Shown: positions 36,194 to 45,078 of the stretch, in pieces
How the letters are laid out: each line of letters opens with the position of its first letter
How positions within the stretch are numbered: the first letter of the stretch is position 1
NCBI GenBank assembly: GCA_965199685.1
Contig: OZ241323.1
Span: forward strand, 2,418,001-2,482,000
Direction: 5' to 3'
DNA from: SP5GCR1 sp965199685
Lineage (GTDB): Bacteria > Pseudomonadota > Gammaproteobacteria > Poriferisulfidales > Oxydemutatoraceae
Length of the DNA stretch: 64,000 nt
Notes under the pieces: generated by a model
Databases searched by the model: none
Seen by the model: the letters and a program-made list of their open reading frames with translations, nothing else
Told to the model about the DNA's origin: nothing
Made by a program: the position numbers and the translations under genes

Positions 36194-38407
36194 CTAGATT
36201 TTCTGTAACCTAGCATATTCTGATACGATCCATTTAGTACCGGCTTTATCAAAGCGGACTTGGATGCGAGTGTTTTTGTCGGTGCCTTCAAAATCAAGCA
36301 CCACACCGTCGCCAAAAATAGGATGTGTTACGCGTTGTCCCGCAACCAGCCCTCCGATATTCGAGGCATGTCTTGCGGTATCATCCGAATTGGATGATTT
36401 ATGGTACGATGCACCATCCCACTGTGGTCGTACTTCTTCGAGCAAGTCTGCCGGCAATTCGTCCAAAAAGCGAGAAGGTTGGTTATATGTGGTTGAGCCA
36501 TACGATAGGTTGCGCAACTGTGCGTGGCATAAAATCAATTGCTCTTGGGCGCGAGTGATGCCAACATAGCATAGTCTGCGTTCTTCCTCTAAAGCATCCG
36601 TACCACTTCCGTCACTTAAAGAACGGCTGTGCGGAAATAAACCTTCTTCCATGCCAGTGATAACCACCAACGGAAATTCCAGTCCCTTAGACGAATGTAA
36701 GGTCATCAGCTGCACGCTGTCTTCATCGCTTTCGGCTTCGTTATCGCCGGCCTCCAAAGCAGTATGCGATAAAAAGGCATCCAGTTCGTCTATATCGGCA
36801 TCCCCAGTTCTCTGCCACTGTTTGACAAATTGTTCGGCGGCTGTGACTAATTCCTCAAGGTTCTCTATATCCGATTGCGCATTTTCGCTGCGTTGTTTTT
36901 CAAGATGTGGGATGATTAACCGTATCACCTTTTCTACCTTTTGGGGAAGTGGTTGGACTTTGAAATCGGCACCAAGATTCTTAATCAACTCAAAGAAATC
37001 CCGCACTGCGATGCTTGCCCGTGTGCTCAAGGTTTTGGTTTTCATCAGCTGTAGTGCGGTTTCCCACAAACTTGCATTTGTATTGCCAGCGTGTTCGGTG
37101 ATTATCCCCACGGTGCGAGAACCGATGCCGCGTGGTGGATAATTGACAATACGTTCAAAAGAGGGGTCGTCGTTATGGTTGGCGATCAATCGCAAATATG
37201 CCAGCGCGTGCTTGATAACTGCTCGTTCAAAAAATCTAAGCCCGCCGTAGACGCGATAAGGAATACCTGCGCCCGCTAAAACACTTTCTATGATGCGTGA
37301 TTGTGCATTCGCACGGTAGCACACTGCGATTTCGGATAATGCACGCCGCTGTGTTTGCCATTGATTGATGGTTTCTACAACATAGTTTGCTTCGTCTTCT
37401 TCGTTGAATGCGGTGAATATCTTTATTTTGTTGCCGCCTTTTTCGGCTGTCCACAACCGCTTGCCCATGCGCCCACCGTTGTTTTCTATCAAGGCATTGG
37501 CGGCATCCAATATTATTGAGGTAGAGCGATAGTTGCGCTCCAAACGGTAGATATGCACATCCTTAAAATCTTTTCCAAAACTTTGCAGGTTCTCAACACA
37601 CGCACCTCGCCATCCGTATATAGATTGGTCGTCGTCGCCGACTGCAAATACTGGGATTTGTTCACCTGCCAATACTCGTAGCCATGCGTATTGCAATTGG
37701 TTGGTATCTTGAAACTCATCAACCAAAATATGCTTGAAACGGTTTTGATATTGTTGCCTAATCGCATCGTGATCGCGAAACATCTCGTGAGTTGCGAGCA
37801 ACAACTCACTGAAATCGACTAAATATCTCTCCGCACAAAGGTTTTCATAGTTGCGATAAATCCTTAAGGAGTGCTTAAACATTGGGTGTGCGCTGTAGTC
37901 GGACGGAACGGCAGCTGCCCTCAAACCCTCTTCTTTGAACTGGTTTATCAGGTATCGGGTGTTCTTCGGTGCGCATTTTTCTTCGTTGATTTCAAGGTCT
38001 CGGGTAATCCGTTTGACTAGCCTCAGTTGATCTGCCGCATCAATCACCTGAAATGTTTTAGGCAGACCTATCTGTTCGCCGTGAAGGCGTAAAAATCTGT
38101 GGCACAGACCGTGAAAGGTGCCGACCCACATTGTGCTAGGCGATCTGCCATTGAGTGATGCGATGCGGGTGCGCATTTCACCTGCTGCCTTATTGGTGAA
38201 TGTAACCGCCATTATTGCATGTTCCGGAATTCCTTCTGCGGCGCATAACCACGCAATGCGATGAACTAATACTCGGGTTTTGCCGCTGCCGGCACCTGCC
38301 AATACCAATGCCGAACAAGGCGGTGCGGCAACTGCCGATTGCTGCTCGTCGTTCAACTCAGCTAATATCTGTGCCTTGATATGGGGCTGTTGAGAAAGTA
38401 TCGCCAT
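36194..38407 (-). CDS. uvrD: DNA helicase II, UvrD/Rep family
   Basis: A 737-residue superfamily-1 3'-5' helicase that unwinds DNA in nucleotide-excision and mismatch repair. Visible motifs are Walker A AGAGSGKTRVLVHRIAWL (residues about 37-54), motif Ia AVTFTNKAAGEMRTRI, Walker B ILVDEFQDTN, motif III FAVGDDDQSIYGWRGA, motif IV YRLERNYRST, motif V MTLHSSKGLEFPLV and motif VI RLCYVGITRA. The start ATG and first eight codons (MAILSQQP) come from the terminal repeat of the adjoining element. A TTG 17 codons further in is the only nearby alternative, so the repeat seems to have replaced the original start. Confidence 0.92.
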   Translation of the reverse strand: MAILSQQPHIKAQILAELNDEQQSAVAAPPCSALVLAGAGSGKTRVLVHRIAWLCAAEGIPEHAIMAVTFTNKAAGEMRTRIASLNGRSPSTMWVGTFHGLCHRFLRLHGEQIGLPKTFQVIDAADQLRLVKRITRDLEINEEKCAPKNTRYLINQFKEEGLRAAAVPSDYSAHPMFKHSLRIYRNYENLCAERYLVDFSELLLATHEMFRDHDAIRQQYQNRFKHILVDEFQDTNQLQYAWLRVLAGEQIPVFAVGDDDQSIYGWRGACVENLQSFGKDFKDVHIYRLERNYRSTSIILDAANALIENNGGRMGKRLWTAEKGGNKIKIFTAFNEEDEANYVVETINQWQTQRRALSEIAVCYRANAQSRIIESVLAGAGIPYRVYGGLRFFERAVIKHALAYLRLIANHNDDPSFERIVNYPPRGIGSRTVGIITEHAGNTNASLWETALQLMKTKTLSTRASIAVRDFFELIKNLGADFKVQPLPQKVEKVIRLIIPHLEKQRSENAQSDIENLEELVTAAEQFVKQWQRTGDADIDELDAFLSHTALEAGDNEAESDEDSVQLMTLHSSKGLEFPLVVITGMEEGLFPHSRSLSDGSGTDALEEERRLCYVGITRAQEQLILCHAQLRNLSYGSTTYNQPSRFLDELPADLLEEVRPQWDGASYHKSSNSDDTARHASNIGGLVAGQRVTHPIFGDGVVLDFEGTDKNTRIQVRFDKAGTKWIVSEYARLQKI

Positions 38408-38638
38408 TGCAAAAAATCAACCGCTATGCGCCATCAAATTTACGATAACCAACCGTAGGGGAGGGCTAACATGCCCTCCCTAAAGTACCGTCCTGCACTA
38501 TTCCAACCGCTATGCGCCACTCGGCTGTGGTTCCCATAAATTGGGTGGTGGACGATTTCGTTTGTGCAGGCGCATCGCGTTTCGGGAGGGCATGTTAGCC
38601 CTCCCCTACAGTGCATGAAATACTTTTTCAAAGCCACC
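38383..38638. repeat. CTGTTGAAAAAGTA-family repeat between ubiB and uvrD
   Basis: Left end GGGGCTGTTGAGAAAGTA overlaps the first codons of uvrD. Inside are two GGGGAGGGCTAACATGCCCT cores in opposite orientation, two GCGGTT-type boxes and an AACGAAATCGT-type box. The right end is a damaged TACTTTTTCAAAGCC. Confidence 0.8.
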
Positions 38639-38642
38639 ATGC

Positions 38643-40187
38643 TCAAGTCCACCATGTTATGCCGAATGCCGCCGCCGCTGCTATCACGATGGCAATCAAC
38701 GCGATACGCCATCGTTTCAGTTCGCTACTCAAGCGAGAAATTTCTTCGCGCAGCTGTGTGCGCTCAGTATCGGCAGTCGGTGGGTTGCCATTTGCCTCTA
38801 TCATATCGGCACCTTTTTCGATCAACGCCGGCAGTTGTTTAAGAAATCGCTTTAACAGAGTCGCTGGGTGTCTGCGCCGCCGCATCCAACGTTCCAAAAA
38901 AGGTTTTGCGGTATCCCACAAATCCAGTTCTGGGTATAACTGTCGCCCTAAACCTTCTATGTTGAGTAAGGTTTTTTGCAACAAAATCAGTTGCGGTTGA
39001 ACCTCCATATTAAAACGTCGGGCGGTTTGGAATAGGCGCAACAGCAAAGCACCGAAGGATATTTGGTTCAAGGGTTGCTGAAAAATGGGTTCGCATACCG
39101 TCCGAATTGCTGATTCAAACTCGTCTAGGCGCACATCAGCAGGTATCCACCCCGACTCTATATGAAGTTCGGCAACGCGCCGGTAGTCGTTATTGAAGAA
39201 TGCCAAAAAATTTTCTGCAAGATAACGTTGATCACTCAAGTCCAAGCTACCGACAATGCCAAAGTCAACGCCCATATAATAAGGTTCTTGCGGGTTCTCT
39301 ATTGACACGAATATATTGCCGGGGTGCATGTCGGCATGAAAAAAGTTGTGGTCAAATACTTGGGTGAAAAAAATCTCCACACCGCGATGTGCGAGCTTTT
39401 GCATATCGGTATCGTGGCGTTTTAACTCTGCTATATCGTTGACCGGCACACCGTATATGCGCTCCATCACGATGACTTCGCGCCGGCAATACTGCCAGTG
39501 GATTTTAGGCACATAAAGCAAATCAGAACCCTCAAAGTTTCTCCGTAGTTGTCCGGCATTCGCCGCTTCGCGCAATAAATCCAGTTCATCAGTTATGGTT
39601 TTTTCGTATTCGTGTACCACATCAATCGCACGCAAACGTTTGCCCTCAGACCAATAACGCTCGGCAAGACGCGCCATTGTATGAAGCAATTCAAGGTCGC
39701 GGTTGATTCGCTTTTGAACATTTGGGCGTAGGATTTTCACGACTACATCGCTACCGTCTTCCAACTGCGCTGCATGAACTTGCGCAATAGACGCTGAAGC
39801 CAGTGGTGTGGTATCAAAATGTGCAAATACTTCGTTTATTGGTGCCCCCATAACTTGTTCCACCTTAGCTTGGGCAATATCACCTGCAAAAGGCGGCACT
39901 TTATCTTGCAGTTTCTCCAATTCGGCAATCAGCTCAGGTGACAATAAATCCGGTCGGGTAGAGAGGGCTTGTCCGAATTTAACGAATATCGGGCCTAAGT
40001 CTTCCAATGCCAATCTTATTCTGACTGCAAGCGGTTCTTTCTTTTTACCCAACCAATTCCACGGCAGTAGGTAAAAAACAAAGTGGATTGGTCTGAACAA
40101 ATGAATAGCCAGCACAATCTCGTCCAAGCCGTGCCGAACCAGCACTAGATTGATGGCGAGCAGCCGCCACAATTTCAAGATAAACAT
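38643..40187 (-). CDS. ubiB: Ubiquinone biosynthesis atypical kinase UbiB
   Basis: A 514-residue ABC1/ADCK-family protein needed for ubiquinone synthesis at the inner membrane. The family signatures are visible: the KxGQ helix FVKFGQALSTR near residue 68, the Ala-rich loop ASASIAQVHAAQLEDG, VVKILRPNV, the catalytic region FFHADMHPGNIFV and VDFGIVG. One hydrophobic helix lies at the C-terminus (IALIAIVIAAAAAFGITW), as in UbiB. It overlaps the ubiJ stop, so translation is coupled in a ubiE-ubiJ-ubiB operon. Confidence 0.93.
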   Translation of the reverse strand: MFILKLWRLLAINLVLVRHGLDEIVLAIHLFRPIHFVFYLLPWNWLGKKKEPLAVRIRLALEDLGPIFVKFGQALSTRPDLLSPELIAELEKLQDKVPPFAGDIAQAKVEQVMGAPINEVFAHFDTTPLASASIAQVHAAQLEDGSDVVVKILRPNVQKRINRDLELLHTMARLAERYWSEGKRLRAIDVVHEYEKTITDELDLLREAANAGQLRRNFEGSDLLYVPKIHWQYCRREVIVMERIYGVPVNDIAELKRHDTDMQKLAHRGVEIFFTQVFDHNFFHADMHPGNIFVSIENPQEPYYMGVDFGIVGSLDLSDQRYLAENFLAFFNNDYRRVAELHIESGWIPADVRLDEFESAIRTVCEPIFQQPLNQISFGALLLRLFQTARRFNMEVQPQLILLQKTLLNIEGLGRQLYPELDLWDTAKPFLERWMRRRRHPATLLKRFLKQLPALIEKGADMIEANGNPPTADTERTQLREEISRLSSELKRWRIALIAIVIAAAAAFGITWWT

Positions 40188-40798
40188 TATGCGCGCAGTA
40201 TGCGATTTAGCCTTGCATCCAAGCGTTCGACGGTATCGCGTAGCTTTTCTACACCGTCTATAAAGTAAGTAATCTCCTGCTGTGTCGGCGTTATTTTTAA
40301 CTCTTCGCGCAGAAACTCACCACTGCTAAAGGCTAAAGAATCCATACAGCGGGCTACGAAGTTGTTAGCCATACGCACGCCCTCACTAAGCTGATGTATT
40401 GGGATATCACCAATTATCGGAGCAAGCAGTTCCTCCCAATCAAATTCTATCTCGGAGAATAGTTGCTGTAGTCTTTGTCCCAACTGCACATCGCCTATAA
40501 TTTCCAGATGTGTTGCCGATGTATCACCGTCTTTATCCAAGCCCAGTTTTACTAAATCAAAAAAATTGCCGCGTATCCAGGTATCCGGTGGTTCGTTATA
40601 ATCGGCACAAACGCGTATCGTATCTTCTTTGATTAACAAAAAAAATTCTAGCTCCGGAACCTCAAGCGATATTCCGACTGTTTTGCCAGCCATTTTTTGC
40701 AACGACGATGCAGCCAGCAACGGATCCGCTTGTAAATAACGGGCGACTGCATAATCTAGCAGAGGGGCTAGTTTTTCAGAACTCACATTCATCGTCAT
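40187..40798 (-). CDS. ubiJ: Ubiquinone biosynthesis accessory factor UbiJ
   Basis: A 203-residue protein with an SCP2 lipid-binding domain (about residues 20-120), typical of UbiJ. UbiJ organises the soluble complex that modifies ubiquinone precursors. Position between ubiE and ubiB supports the call as strongly as the sequence. The start overlaps the ubiE stop by four bases and the end overlaps ubiB by one base. Confidence 0.85.
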   Translation of the reverse strand: MTMNVSSEKLAPLLDYAVARYLQADPLLAASSLQKMAGKTVGISLEVPELEFFLLIKEDTIRVCADYNEPPDTWIRGNFFDLVKLGLDKDGDTSATHLEIIGDVQLGQRLQQLFSEIEFDWEELLAPIIGDIPIHQLSEGVRMANNFVARCMDSLAFSSGEFLREELKITPTQQEITYFIDGVEKLRDTVERLDARLNRILRA

Positions 40799-41535
40799 GG
40801 TTTATACGCACGGTGTATCGCAACGATACCACCCGATAAGTTATAGATTTCGCAATTCGTAAACCCGCTTTGAATAATCATTTCGCGTAGTGTTTGCTGA
40901 TTTGGATGGACGCGAATAGACTCAACCAAATAACGATAACTGCCCTCGTCTCCGGTCACACAATCTCCCAGTTTGGGTATCACATTGAAAGAATACCAGT
41001 GATACAAGCGTCTTAACCAGGCGTGTGGTTCGGAAAACTCAAGCACCACCAACCGACCGGCGGGCTTGAGCGCACGCAGTATAGAACGCAGTGCAGTGTG
41101 TTTAGAGCTCATATTTCTCAACCCGAAGGCGACTACTACGCAATCAAAAGAATGGTCAGGGAAAGGTAGGTTTTCGGCATCACAACGAACAAAAGGCACA
41201 TCGGCATAACCGAGATCCCACAGACGGTTCTGCCCTTCCAATAACATCGCATGGTTGATATCGGCAACCGTCAGCAGCCCTTTGGCTTGCATAAACGGTT
41301 TGATGCGTATTGCCATATCGGCAGTGCCGCCGGCAAGGTCTAAAACACGCATGTTAGGTCTTATTCCACAAGCTGCCGTCGCAATCCATTTCCATAACCG
41401 ATGCAAGCCCAAAGACATCAGGTCGTTCATCAAGTCGTAGCGATTTGCTACCGAACTAAATACTTCGTCGACCAGTTTGCGTTTATCGGCACGGTTGACC
41501 TCACGAAAACCGAAATGTGTCTTTGAGTCTCCCAT
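40795..41535 (-). CDS. ubiE: Ubiquinone/menaquinone C-methyltransferase UbiE
   Basis: A 246-residue class I methyltransferase adding the C-methyl group to the quinone ring. Family signatures are FGFREV at the N-terminus, VFSSVANRYDLMNDLMSLGLHRLWK, the AdoMet motif LDLAGGTADMA, CDAENLPFPDHSFD, VAFGLRNM and LKPAGRLVVLEFS. Length and order are normal. It is the first gene of the ubi operon, 54 bases after the DUF971 gene. Confidence 0.95.
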   Translation of the reverse strand: MGDSKTHFGFREVNRADKRKLVDEVFSSVANRYDLMNDLMSLGLHRLWKWIATAACGIRPNMRVLDLAGGTADMAIRIKPFMQAKGLLTVADINHAMLLEGQNRLWDLGYADVPFVRCDAENLPFPDHSFDCVVVAFGLRNMSSKHTALRSILRALKPAGRLVVLEFSEPHAWLRRLYHWYSFNVIPKLGDCVTGDEGSYRYLVESIRVHPNQQTLREMIIQSGFTNCEIYNLSGGIVAIHRAYKP

Positions 41536-41589
41536 AGCTTATATTTATCAGGTTGAGGATATGGTCAAATTATTCGCAAGTGTATATAT

Positions 41590-41961
41590 TCAACCCAAGC
41601 GATTTTCTTTGCGTTCAAAGCCGGCATCTGCAAGTCTTTGTAAATAGCTACGCCATTTGAGGTCGTAGTTTGCACCCAAATCGTATAAATAGTCCCAGGT
41701 GTAGATGCCAGTACTATGTCCGTCGTCAAAGATTATTTTAATCGCATAGTTGCCGACCGGCTCCAGTGACGAGATATTGACATCTTCTTTGCCCACCTGC
41801 AGTACTTCCTGTCCGGGACCGTGTCCGGCAACTTCTGCCGAAGGCGAATATACACGCAAATACTCGCAGCTCAAGTTGAACTTCTTGCCGTCGTTAAACA
41901 CCAGCTCTAGAACTCTAGAGGTTTGGTGCAGATGGATTTCACTGAGTTGGGTATCCGACAT
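41590..41961 (-). CDS. DUF971 protein (gamma-butyrobetaine hydroxylase-like N-terminal domain)
   Basis: A 123-residue single-domain DUF971 protein. Recognisable segments are LNLSCEYLRVYSPSAE-type (here KFNLSCEYLRVYSPSAEVAG), VGNYAIKIIFDDGHSTGIYTWDYLYDLG and a C-terminal tail. It commonly lies between hslVU and ubiE in gammaproteobacteria, as here. The function is uncertain; a metal-binding or Fe-S-related role has been proposed for the family. It follows hslU with a three-base gap. Confidence 0.88.
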   Translation of the reverse strand: MSDTQLSEIHLHQTSRVLELVFNDGKKFNLSCEYLRVYSPSAEVAGHGPGQEVLQVGKEDVNISSLEPVGNYAIKIIFDDGHSTGIYTWDYLYDLGANYDLKWRSYLQRLADAGFERKENRLG

Positions 41962-41964
41962 GGC

Positions 41965-43308
41965 TTAGAGAATGTACGAACTGAGGTCTTGATCCTTAGC
42001 GATATCTTCTAATTGCTTGTTGACGACCTTTTCGCTAATACTTATTTTCTTTTTGCTTAACTCAGGTGCGGTGAAAGAAATGTCTTCCAGCAGTCGCTCC
42101 ATTACCGTCTGCAAACGTCGTGCGCCTATGTTCTCAGTGTTTTTATTGATCTCAAAGGCAATCGTTGCGATGCGCTTAATTGCACTTTCGCTGAACGTTA
42201 TATTCAAGCCTTCTTGGGCAAGCAGGGCTTGATATTGTTTGATTAAAGAATTACCAGTGTCTCTCAAAATTTTAATGAACGCTTCTATATCCAGTGGTGC
42301 AAGCTCAACCCGTATCGGCAAGCGACCTTGCAATTCGGGTATCAGTTCCGAGGGCTTAGAGAAGTGAAAGGCACCGGCGGCGATGAATAATATATGGTTG
42401 GTTTTGATCATCCCGTAGCGAGTGCTGACAGTAGACCCTTCTATCAACGGAAGCAGATCTCGTTGCACGCCTTCGCGCGAAACTTCACCTTGTGTGGATC
42501 CTTGAGAGCGACGCGCTAACTTATCTATTTCGTCTATAAAAACGATGCCGTGCTGCTCAGTTTCTTCAACGACCAACGCGTGCAGGCTTTCTTGGTCTAT
42601 CATTTTTTCCAATTCTTCCTGTTTCAACATTTTCAGCGCATGTTTTACGGTCATCGTTCTGTGTTCCTTGCGCGCACCCAAGCCTAGATTGCCTAGATTT
42701 TTGAACATATCTTGCATTTGCTCACCAATGCTCTCCAGCCCCGGCACCGACATAACACCAAGATTGACCTGTGGTTTGGAGACGGCAATTTTAATCTTTT
42801 GATCGTCTAAGCCGCCTTGTTCCACCGACCTACGAATGTCTTCACGCAGTTGATGTTCATCCAAACCCTCTTGCTGATTGTATGTTTCTTTCAAGTTATC
42901 CACTAAGCCATCTATAACCTTATCTACCGCTAATTTTTGTGCGAGGCTATCGTGCTTTGCAAATTCCCGTTCGCGCACTTTGTTGAAAGCAATCTGAGCC
43001 AGATCTCGCACGATTGATTCCACATCGCGTCCCACATATCCGACTTCGGTGAACTTGGTCGCTTCTACTTTCAGAAAAGGTGCTTCCTCTATATCCGAAA
43101 GGCGTTTTGCGATTTCGGTTTTACCGACTCCGGTGGGGCCTATCATCAAGATATTCTTAGGCGTGATCTCACTACGCAACGGCTCGTCAACTTGCATCCG
43201 CCGCCAGCGATTACGCAAGGCGATAGCAACAGCGCGCTTTGCATCATCTTGCCCGATGATGAACTGATCTAATTGGGCAACTATTTCTTTGGGTGTCATA
43301 TCAGACAT
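41965..43308 (-). CDS. hslU: ATP-dependent protease ATPase subunit HslU
   Basis: A 447-residue AAA+ unfoldase that feeds proteins to HslV. Walker A is GPTGVGKTEIAKRL near residue 56, the pore loop region is GYVGRDVESIVRDL, Walker B is GIVFIDEIDKLARR near residue 255, and the sensor/arginine region NIGARRLQTVMERLLEDI is present. The C-terminal tail ends SSYIL, which inserts into HslV. An AGGAAAG ribosome site precedes the ATG, 34 bases after hslV. Confidence 0.96.
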   Translation of the reverse strand: MSDMTPKEIVAQLDQFIIGQDDAKRAVAIALRNRWRRMQVDEPLRSEITPKNILMIGPTGVGKTEIAKRLSDIEEAPFLKVEATKFTEVGYVGRDVESIVRDLAQIAFNKVREREFAKHDSLAQKLAVDKVIDGLVDNLKETYNQQEGLDEHQLREDIRRSVEQGGLDDQKIKIAVSKPQVNLGVMSVPGLESIGEQMQDMFKNLGNLGLGARKEHRTMTVKHALKMLKQEELEKMIDQESLHALVVEETEQHGIVFIDEIDKLARRSQGSTQGEVSREGVQRDLLPLIEGSTVSTRYGMIKTNHILFIAAGAFHFSKPSELIPELQGRLPIRVELAPLDIEAFIKILRDTGNSLIKQYQALLAQEGLNITFSESAIKRIATIAFEINKNTENIGARRLQTVMERLLEDISFTAPELSKKKISISEKVVNKQLEDIAKDQDLSSYIL

Positions 43309-43342
43309 AAAATCTTTCCTCGGTTATATATAAAAAGCTGTG

Positions 43343-43876
43343 TTATAGGGTTTCTAGAACAAGTTCTCGGTTTGTGAACACACAAATCTTGCTTGCGATT
43401 GTCAATGCCTGTTCAACTAAAGTCCGTGCATCCAGCGATGAATGTTCAAGCAGAGCAAGTGCGGCAGCACGAGCGTAATCTCCTCCCGAACCAATGGAAA
43501 TCAAATCGTGCTCAGGTTCTATAACATCTCCGGTACCCGACACCAGCAGAGAGGTGTGCTTATCAGCGACTGCCAGCAACGCTTGCAGTTGTCTTAGATT
43601 ACGATCCATACGCCAATCTTTAGCTAATTCAACGGCAGCCCGCAATAATTGACCGCCGTGCTCCTGTAATTTACCCTCAAAACGTTCAAACAAGGTAAAC
43701 GCATCGGCAGTACTGCCGGCAAACCCGGCCAAAACCTGATTGTTGCTCAAACGCCGTACCTTGCGCGCACTATGTTTGACAATGGTATTACCCATTGTGA
43801 CCTGACCATCGCCGCCCATCACCAAGCAACCGTTTTTGCGTATCGATAAAATTGTGGTTCCGTGAAACATTTCCAT
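43343..43876 (-). CDS. hslV: ATP-dependent protease proteolytic subunit HslV
   Basis: A 177-residue N-terminal-nucleophile peptidase. The active threonine follows the short propeptide MEMFHG (T in HGTTILSIR). Conserved segments GGDGQVTMGNTIVKHSARKVRRL, LAGFAGSTADAFTLFERFE and ISIGSGGDYARAAALAL are all present. It is the first gene of an hslV-hslU-DUF971-ubiE-ubiJ-ubiB gene run on the minus strand. Confidence 0.96.
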   Translation of the reverse strand: MEMFHGTTILSIRKNGCLVMGGDGQVTMGNTIVKHSARKVRRLSNNQVLAGFAGSTADAFTLFERFEGKLQEHGGQLLRAAVELAKDWRMDRNLRQLQALLAVADKHTSLLVSGTGDVIEPEHDLISIGSGGDYARAAALALLEHSSLDARTLVEQALTIASKICVFTNRELVLETL

Positions 43877-43941
43877 TGAAACTTTATTATATCAGCTTGC
43901 AAGACCGACATGTTCTAATCTAAAGCCATACCATGCAACGT

Positions 43942-44136
43942 GGAGCTATTGAAAAAGTGATATTCCCCTCCTCTGGAGGGGTGGCAGGCGTAGCCTGACG
44001 GGGTGGTTTTTTGCGTACCCGCCATTTAGGACAAGCCTTAGCTTGTCCGACCTACATACCCACGTTAAGGTTCTGCACAATGTCACGCCGTTTGTTGCTA
44101 TTGCAACAAACGGCGGTTCTATTTTTCAACAGTCCT
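43942..44136. repeat. CTGTTGAAAAAGTA-family repeat, variant core
   Basis: Left end GGAGCTATTGAAAAAGTG, then CCCCTCCTCTGGAGGGGTGG, a stem with GGACAAGCC / GGCTTGTCC-like halves, and a GCCGTTTGTTGC / GCAACAAACGGC inverted repeat. It ends ATTTTTCAACAGTCC. It lies exactly at the 3' end of the truncated glycosyltransferase copy. Confidence 0.7.
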
Positions 44137-44404
44137 GAACTTTTAGTTTTCTATATTCCATGTCGGAATATTGCAGATAGATTAGTGGAGCTGTTACACA
44201 AGGAGGTGTAAGTATCCTAAGTTTGATAGCATATTTTTGATACAAATGCCATGGAATATTATCTATAGCAACCCTCTCTTTTTTAGTAAAACTTTCTGTA
44301 ACTTTTTTCGTCATGTCCGCAGTTAATAGATACGCCATACCTGATGTCGGCATTTCGGCAGGAATAGCTATGTCGTAGCCCCTATATAGATTTTTTTGAC
44401 TCAC
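44126..44404 (-). pseudogene. Truncated family-25 glycosyltransferase paralog
   Basis: The frame matches the last third of the glycosyltransferase at 33016-34020: SQKNLYRGYDIAIPAE against SQQALYRNYDIAIPAE, GMAYLLTAD in both, and LRILTPPCVTA against LRILTPPCAIA. The N-terminal catalytic region, including the EDD motif, is missing. The frame starts at a GTG within sequence homologous to the middle of the parent gene. It cannot be an active transferase. Confidence 0.75.
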
Positions 44405-44461
44405 CCTGACCTTACCCCATTTGGGGCACCTACGAAGTTAGTGACGATCTTTGCTTAAGGG

Positions 44462-44695
44462 TCACTCAAAAAATTTTAGAAGAACCATCAACAGGCCTAG
44501 GGCACCAATAGTAATCGCAGTGTGTGCCGTAAGTTGTTTTTGTATTCGAGTTTCTAGTTCGGCAATAGCGGTTTTTAAGTCTGCTTTAGTCACTACATCG
44601 TCAGCATTAGCAATTGTGTCTGCCGCAGCTTGCGCTTCTTGCTCCGAGACTTCCGGGATCTTTCTTAATACTTGAAACACATCTATTGTGCTCAT
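44462..44695 (-). CDS. Small coiled-coil protein with C-terminal membrane helix (DUF1640-like)
   Basis: A 77-residue protein: an N-terminal helix (VFQVLRKIPEVSEQEAQAA), a coiled coil (KTAIAELETRIQKQL) and a C-terminal hydrophobic helix (ITIGALGLLMVLLKFF). It is a clear paralog of the protein at 25857-26087 (ALRKIPELSDAEAKEAV; DLAELETRL). Function unknown. No NYN gene is adjacent here. Confidence 0.6.
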   Translation of the reverse strand: MSTIDVFQVLRKIPEVSEQEAQAAADTIANADDVVTKADLKTAIAELETRIQKQLTAHTAITIGALGLLMVLLKFFE

Positions 44696-44749
44696 GATGG
44701 CATTTTATCATAGACCAGCTATCTTGCACTGAGTTTTTAGAAAGTGCGT

Positions 44750-44774
44750 CAACCAAATTTTACGATTTTGGTTG
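44750..44774 (+). terminator. Inverted repeat with T run upstream of the T3SS operon
   Basis: CAACCAAA and TTTGGTTG form a perfect 8-bp stem with a nine-base loop, followed by TTTTATT. It has terminator form on the plus strand, but no plus-strand gene lies just upstream. It is 65 bases before the first T3SS gene, so it could insulate the operon, act as an attenuator, or be an operator for a dimeric regulator. Confidence 0.4.
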
Positions 44775-44838
44775 TTTTATTCTCTAGTTTATGTTAATTT
44801 AATAATTCAGACTAACTATATAACTAAGGAGGTATAAA

Positions 44839-45060
44839 ATGGGTATTAATATAGATAGTGCAATAGGGGGAATCGCCTCTCAAGTAAACAAGGAAGAAAG
44901 CAAAATCGCTGACATGTCTAAGAACATGGATCCTTCAAATGTACAGGACGTAATGCAATTACAGATGGAATACAGCAAGTATTCTATGGAGGAAGAAACG
45001 GTGGCTGCGTTAGTATCTTCGGTAAAAAAGATGATTGATAACATAACCCAGCGCATGTAG
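44839..45060 (+). CDS. sctF: T3SS needle subunit SctF (possibly inner rod)
   Basis: A 73-residue, all-helical protein with the needle-subunit plan: a helix, a short turn with MDPSNV, then a second amphipathic helix ending ALVSSVKKMIDNITQRM. The DP...MxLQxxYxxYS pattern resembles EscF-type needles as I recall them; the inner-rod protein SctI has a similar pattern and is the main alternative. A strong AAGGAGG ribosome site fits high expression. It is the first gene of the T3SS operon, directly before a SctG-like gene, which favours SctF. Confidence 0.7.
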   Translation: MGINIDSAIGGIASQVNKEESKIADMSKNMDPSNVQDVMQLQMEYSKYSMEEETVAALVSSVKKMIDNITQRM

Positions 45061-45078
45061 CGCAGGGTTAATAAGATC

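Noticed and set aside
36264..37454. Plus-strand and alternate-frame ORFs opposite uvrD
   Set aside because: They lie within the uvrD coding region and show no start signals or family motifs.
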